Notes under the pieces: model-generated | What the model was told of the DNA's origin: nothing | The model's database searches: none | The model's input: only the letters and a program-made list of their open reading frames with translations | Shown: one piece after another, positions 42,588-47,059 of the stretch | How the letters are laid out: the number at the start of each line of letters is the position of its first letter | How positions within the stretch are numbered: the first letter of the stretch is position 1 | Source of the DNA: an uncultured Bacteroidota bacterium | Lineage (GTDB): Bacteria > Bacteroidota > Bacteroidia > Chitinophagales > Saprospiraceae | Length of the DNA: 47,059 bases | Direction: 5' to 3' | Assembly: GCA_903854205.1 (NCBI GenBank) | Contig: CAINVS010000607.1 | Location: 1 to 47,059 of the forward strand | Position numbers and translations under genes: made by a program

Positions 42588-44615
42588 TTAGTTTTTAACA
42601 ATACGTTTTGTAGTTGTTACACCATTAGCTTTAACGTGCAGGAAGTAAACACCGGCAGGAAAGCTTGCTACATCCCAAGTACGTGTTTCGTTGCTTACGT
42701 TCTTAACATTTTTGATGTCAATAACACGACCGTTAAGGTCAGTCAAAATATAACGAACATCAGAAGCTTTATCAAGATTCAAAGTAGCTGTAAACTGATT
42801 AACAGTTGGATTAGGAAACACTTCAACACCAGCCAATTCAACAGTTGTCTGATTAACAGCAACATTATTGCGTTTTTCAATAACCAAACCGATTGAAGGA
42901 ACTGGAGATGGTGCAGTATAACCTGTATACCAAGTGTTTGCAGCAATAGTTCCAGTACCATTGCCTGTAGCAATTCTCACCAAACAAGCAGGGATAAAAT
43001 AAGAAGGCATAGAGTCGGTAGTTGATTCGTAATGATAATCTGTAACACCGATAAATGCTGCTCTGGACTGGCTTGTAGCATTGCGCAAACCTGTTGCATT
43101 TTCCTGTACTAAAGTAACCACATAGAATGAATCAGACTCCAATTGAATACCATTTGTAAGATTGTCAATATCCAAAAGAGACATTTCACCTGTACTGAAT
43201 GCTGCAGGACCTGCAGCTAAAGTAAATGTATCATTACCAACTGCCAACAATGGAAGCTCAGGATCAGGACCGGAAACCTGTTGAGTCCAGAAACCATCAG
43301 CATTTGCATCAGAAAATCTGTAAACTCTAGCCTGAATTACTGATTGAGTTACACCCGATGCTACGTTAGAATAAGCTGCACGGTATTTTACTGAATTCAA
43401 AAAGTAAGGACTAGTCAATCCCGGAGGAATATAATACATTGAGCCAAGCTCGTATTGAATTGGCAAATCAGTGCCATCCAAACCGGCCAATAAAGCATTG
43501 TCTGAGAAAGGATAACCATCTGTAGCGGTTGGCACCTTAGACAGGTAGTTATTGTTAGTAACACGGAAGAATGTAATCAATGAATCATTGTTCAGGTCAG
43601 TCTGAACCAAAGCTGTTTTCAATACATAAGTAACACGGTAAGTACCGGTATCGGTAGGCAACCAGTTGGCAGAACCAATAGTTGTTTTATAAGCAAAATA
43701 ACCCAAGCTGGCATCAATAGCAGGCAGTGACATAGAATCACTTGCTGCAAATACCCATGAACCTCCGGTTCTGTGATAAACCTCCATATGAAGCATTGCA
43801 GCTGCTGCTGCAAGATTTACAAAGCCTGAATTTTTAACATTTACACCCCAGCTGGTTTCTGTATCATTTACAAAATCCAAAGGAAGATCAGAACTGCCAA
43901 GAGTTACTATTGAAGGGTTGTCTTCATTCAAAGCAAGGTCAAATGTAGGGACAAAAGTTTCAATACTAATATCATCAACAGACCAGAAGTAAGAGTCACC
44001 TTTAAAGTAGAATTCAATGCGGCAGTCAGTCAGGTTTGTTGCACCTGCAAGTTGTGAAGAGATATTGAAAGTAACAAAACCTTCAGAGGCTGCACCATTT
44101 GAAATATGGCCCAATGCTGTAATTACATCCAATGAAATCCATGTAAGACCACCATTTTTAGAAAAGCGAACCACATTGCTGTCTGAAGCAAAATCGCGAA
44201 GACCTGCATAGAATTTAACCAAAACTAATGAGTCTCTATAACCTGTAAGGTCAATTGCAGGAGAAGTCAATTTGGCTTCCTGTGGAACAATGTTCTGATC
44301 GTAGAAGTAGTCACTGTCAAACAAAGCAACACCATTGCCTAATGATGGAGAGTTGATGTGAAGACCTGATCCTGAACCAAAACCACCGGCTGAGATACCG
44401 GTACCGGACCATGCCCAATTGGCATTGGGAGTAATTGCGGTAGCAGTCCAACCAACATTGGCCAATGTTGAATCGGTAGAAGCAAATTCTCCGATTGAAT
44501 CAATAGCTGGATTTGAGTGACCTGTACCCCAAAGAATGGTTTGTGCATTGGCTGCTGTAATAGCAAACGTACATACAAAAACCATCAAAATTTGAGTAAG
44601 ATTAGTTTTAAACAT
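42588..44615 (-). CDS. T9SS-secreted protein, tandem paralog 1
   Basis: 675 aa with signal peptide MFKTNLTQILMVFVCTFAITAANAQ. The N-terminal module (AQTILWGTGHSNPAIDSIGEFA) is followed by a concanavalin/MAM-like beta-sandwich: GVALFDSDYFYD, LTSPAIDLTGYRDSLVLVKF, FSKNGGLTWISLDV, DCRIEFYFKGDSYFWSVDDISIE. A middle domain and a T9SS type-A sorting domain follow (VEVFPNPTVNQFTATLNL ... AGVYFLHVKANGVTTTKRIVKN). No catalytic signature is visible. It shares its architecture with the next gene, 171 bp upstream on the same strand. Likely a surface or released structural/adhesive protein. Confidence 0.87.
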   Translation of the reverse strand: MFKTNLTQILMVFVCTFAITAANAQTILWGTGHSNPAIDSIGEFASTDSTLANVGWTATAITPNANWAWSGTGISAGGFGSGSGLHINSPSLGNGVALFDSDYFYDQNIVPQEAKLTSPAIDLTGYRDSLVLVKFYAGLRDFASDSNVVRFSKNGGLTWISLDVITALGHISNGAASEGFVTFNISSQLAGATNLTDCRIEFYFKGDSYFWSVDDISIETFVPTFDLALNEDNPSIVTLGSSDLPLDFVNDTETSWGVNVKNSGFVNLAAAAAMLHMEVYHRTGGSWVFAASDSMSLPAIDASLGYFAYKTTIGSANWLPTDTGTYRVTYVLKTALVQTDLNNDSLITFFRVTNNNYLSKVPTATDGYPFSDNALLAGLDGTDLPIQYELGSMYYIPPGLTSPYFLNSVKYRAAYSNVASGVTQSVIQARVYRFSDANADGFWTQQVSGPDPELPLLAVGNDTFTLAAGPAAFSTGEMSLLDIDNLTNGIQLESDSFYVVTLVQENATGLRNATSQSRAAFIGVTDYHYESTTDSMPSYFIPACLVRIATGNGTGTIAANTWYTGYTAPSPVPSIGLVIEKRNNVAVNQTTVELAGVEVFPNPTVNQFTATLNLDKASDVRYILTDLNGRVIDIKNVKNVSNETRTWDVASFPAGVYFLHVKANGVTTTKRIVKN

Positions 44616-44786
44616 AATGTGTAAAGAATTTCAATGATTAGAAAACAAAAAAACTAAGACTGATATGGTCTAAAATGCAATTTTAAGTATAATTTTTGAC
44701 ATTTTGGACAAATGCCCGGTATTTAGTTTGTTAAAAAAAGAGCAAGCCTGATATTTTAAATTGTTCTTTTATTTTTAATAATGAAT

Positions 44787-46925
44787 TTATTGCTTGAGGA
44801 ATCTTTCTGTTCTTATCCCTTCAGCGGTACGGACAGTAATAAAATAAACACCTGCCGGAAGATTTTTGACATCAAAACTGTAAATATCCTGCTGCAGATT
44901 ATTGCGGGCTACAATTTCCAAAACCTGACCGTTGATATTGCTTAGGATATAAGTTATATTCGCTGCTTCTTTATCAAAAGAAATTTTCAGATTGATCTGT
45001 GAATTTGTCGGATTAGGAAATACATTCATAGCAGCATCAAGATTTCCGATATTTTTAACCGTTACAACTGTGTCGAAAGGATTTAAGCTGCCGCCCAAGA
45101 TAAGACGGATGGAAGGGTGAAGATCTGCTCCAAAACCTATCCAGTTCCAGTCATTTGCTGCTTGTACAAATGTAGTGCTGTTTGCTGTTGCAATACGTGC
45201 AGATGCGGGGTGACGGGGTTTTGCACCATCTGCCAAAATTGCAGCATTGATAGAATAATTAAGCTCATCAGCTCCATACCACACACAACGATAAGATGTA
45301 CCCACAGCAAGTCCCTGAGAATTGCGCTGATCCAAGGTAATAAAATATACCGTTGTGTCTTTGAGTTGCAATGGGCCGAAATTATCTACATTACTTATTG
45401 ATACTGTACGCGCAGTGTATTGACCTGCCGTTAGCGGAATTGTATCTACAGCTATACCTACAAGTTCCAATTCGCTTGATGTAGGACTGGCATTAAGGGT
45501 GCCATTAGCATCTATATCTTTAAATTCATAAACACGAACAGTAACGGGAGCTGCCGTAAAGCCGGTTACGAGCGAAGCAGGTGCATAAACTCTAAAGTTT
45601 ACGGAATCCATACTGACATTATCTGCGGCGCCTTTCGGAAAATAGAACATAGTACCATGTTCAAACTCAGTTACAACATTACCCGCAGCTGCGCCCGGAA
45701 AAATTGGACGATTGGAGTAGACCTGCCCATCTGTTGCACTTTGACGGCATTTAGAGAAAATTTTCTCAGAAATAGTAAAGGTATGACGAACTGTATCATT
45801 TGATCTTTTTCCGTCAGCCAAGTCATGTGCCGCTATGAGTGTGGCACGAAAATTTGAAAAGGTATCGATCATATTAATATTAGGGAAATTAATCTGATCG
45901 GGAGTTATTCTTTCCTGAGAAAGTACAGTATCAACCGGAATAGTCCCTGTATAGATACTGGTCCATGTTCCTGCTATATCTTTTTCGAGCAAATATTCTA
46001 TACGTGCATTATTGGCAGGCAGAATTGGTTTAGAACCATAGTTGGTGACCCTTGCAGTGTAGAAAAAGTTACTGAGATCCTGTTGTGAAATAGGCGAAAA
46101 ACGATAATCGGAAGTAAAGGTTGTTGTAAAACCGTCTCCCAGTGTTGTTCCTGAAGTTTGTCCGCTGATGGCAAAATCATAATCGGAGGTTACTATAAGA
46201 GACAAGTCGTCAATCATGGCAAAGTAGTAGTAACCTTCAAAATTTAGACGCAACTTACAATTTGTAAGATTAGAAATACCGTCAAGAACGCCAAAAAGTG
46301 GAATTTCCACCTGTGCCGATGAAAACTCAACATTTGCTGCAACGCCCTGAGTGATGTCGAAATCTGTCCAAGTAGCTCCACTGTCAGTGGATATGCCTAA
46401 AGAAAGCTCACGAATAGTGAATGGACGATAATATAATGTAAATCGGGCACTCAAGGTTGAATCGGTATATCCTGACAGATCAATAATAGGACTATGCAGT
46501 TCACCGCGGTGACCGGGAACTGTGCCGCCACAGTTGTATCCGGTAGGTGCAGAACCTGAGTTAAATGTGCTGCTGCCATTGTTGTCCAGATAATCTGAAT
46601 CGAATAATGCTACCCCATCACTTAGGGAAGCCGAAACCATTGCCGGTCTTGTTCCGAAGAAAGCTCCCTGTGAGCGGCCCGTAGTAGAGCGCGACCAAAA
46701 CGCATTTCCGGGAAGTACCTGAGCGCAGCCTACTACATTTCCATGAAAAACACTTACGCTATTCCATGCACTTGCAGAACTGTCAAAAGGCAGTGCAAAA
46801 CGACCGATTGTGTCAGAAACAGGATTACTTGAACCCGCTCCCCAAACAATAGTTTGTGCATTCAGATATGATGCGGAAAAAAAAAGCAGGAGAAGCATCA
46901 ATTTGTTTAGGTTGCTTTTAATCAT
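44787..46925 (-). CDS. T9SS-secreted protein, tandem paralog 2
   Basis: 712 aa with signal peptide MIKSNLNKLMLLLLFFSASYLNAQ. It repeats the architecture of paralog 1: TIVWGAGSSNPVSDTIGRFALP, SDGVALFDSDYLDNNGS, LHSPIIDLSGYTDSTLSARF, STDSGATWTDFDI and LTNCKLRLNFEGYYYFAMIDDLSL. The T9SS domain is MNVFPNPTNSQINLKIS ... AGVYFITVRTAEGIRTERFLKQ. Extra cysteines near the N-terminal region (VVGCAQVL, YNCGGTV) are absent in paralog 1. No terminator was found between the pair, so they may be co-transcribed. Function unknown; a cell-surface role is inferred. Confidence 0.87.
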   Translation of the reverse strand: MIKSNLNKLMLLLLFFSASYLNAQTIVWGAGSSNPVSDTIGRFALPFDSSASAWNSVSVFHGNVVGCAQVLPGNAFWSRSTTGRSQGAFFGTRPAMVSASLSDGVALFDSDYLDNNGSSTFNSGSAPTGYNCGGTVPGHRGELHSPIIDLSGYTDSTLSARFTLYYRPFTIRELSLGISTDSGATWTDFDITQGVAANVEFSSAQVEIPLFGVLDGISNLTNCKLRLNFEGYYYFAMIDDLSLIVTSDYDFAISGQTSGTTLGDGFTTTFTSDYRFSPISQQDLSNFFYTARVTNYGSKPILPANNARIEYLLEKDIAGTWTSIYTGTIPVDTVLSQERITPDQINFPNINMIDTFSNFRATLIAAHDLADGKRSNDTVRHTFTISEKIFSKCRQSATDGQVYSNRPIFPGAAAGNVVTEFEHGTMFYFPKGAADNVSMDSVNFRVYAPASLVTGFTAAPVTVRVYEFKDIDANGTLNASPTSSELELVGIAVDTIPLTAGQYTARTVSISNVDNFGPLQLKDTTVYFITLDQRNSQGLAVGTSYRCVWYGADELNYSINAAILADGAKPRHPASARIATANSTTFVQAANDWNWIGFGADLHPSIRLILGGSLNPFDTVVTVKNIGNLDAAMNVFPNPTNSQINLKISFDKEAANITYILSNINGQVLEIVARNNLQQDIYSFDVKNLPAGVYFITVRTAEGIRTERFLKQ

Positions 46926-47059
46926 AATTCAATTTTTGTTTTAATGATAATTAATTTAATGCTTCAATAATTTTAATCTATCAATAAATCTCTTTTGTTA
47001 AAATGGCTTTTTTACTATTACAATTTCATTCTATTATAAGTACATTCAACGAATAGTTG
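46926..47059. other. Upstream region at the window edge
   Basis: AT-rich sequence before the second tandem gene. No exact promoter motif or ORF is supported; the region continues beyond the window. Confidence 0.3.

Noticed and set aside
46370-46420. DSGAT in the second tandem T9SS protein as an ApbE flavinylation site
   Set aside because: It is the STDSGATW phrase common in BNR/Asp-box-like beta-sandwich proteins and there is no FMN-bind domain.

Overview
This 47 kb window looks like ordinary chromosome from a Bacteroidota bacterium. The evidence is internal. Several secreted proteins end in type IX secretion (T9SS) type-A sorting domains (PNP...G motif then a basic tail). Promoters match the Bacteroidota pattern TTG-N20-TAnnTTTG. 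The cell makes lipid A (LpxK), and SprB-type repeats and a YfhO-family membrane protein are present. No genus can be named; the large adhesin suggests a Chitinophagia- or Saprospiria-like relative, but that is inference. I see no rRNA, tRNA, CRISPR array, prophage, transposase or plasmid genes.

Layout. 1-2.2 kb: methionine salvage genes mtnA and mtnC (minus). 2.4-5.2 kb: plus-strand PDZ/T9SS protein, an unrecognised cytoplasmic protein and a CIA30-like protein. 5.2-8.3 kb: minus-strand envelope genes, including a three-gene unit (MbnP-like lipoprotein, ApbE flavin transferase, small secreted protein) and an orphan Thr/Asn-rich lipoprotein. 8.5-10.8 kb: anmK and lpxK (cell-wall recycling and lipid A). 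11-12.3 kb: secreted GH5 glycosidase. 12.35-14.75 kb: RimB-like / RimK / aspartoacylase-like operon. 15.25-19.9 kb: thioester alpha-2-macroglobulin. 20.2-20.3 kb: a gene relic. 20.5-24.4 kb: methylmalonyl-CoA mutase and an M43 metalloprotease with T9SS signal. 24.8-29.1 kb: GT2 / methyltransferase / YfhO operon (minus). 29.3-31.3 kb: an LRR protein with an embedded BRCT-like segment. 31.3-33 kb: Wzx-like flippase and a small conserved gene. 33.2-39.3 kb: a 2033-aa T9SS adhesin with a beta-helix, a poly-glycine block and SprB-like repeats. 39.7-42.3 kb: EamA exporter divergent from dnaN (sliding clamp). 42.6-46.9 kb: two tandem paralogous T9SS proteins.

Most genes are housekeeping or envelope functions. 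The least expected items are the LRR-BRCT-like fusion, the PGRS-like glycine block grafted onto a T9SS beta-helix adhesin, the MbnP-like/ApbE operon, and several non-coding elements: a 171-bp nearly complete palindrome between eamA and dnaN, two TCCGTCATTA-ended elements, a short repeat that supplies the last codons of mtnC, and an orphan promoter-like box plus terminator next to anmK. I found no clear anti-phage or other new multi-gene system; the fusion and the repeats are the best leads.
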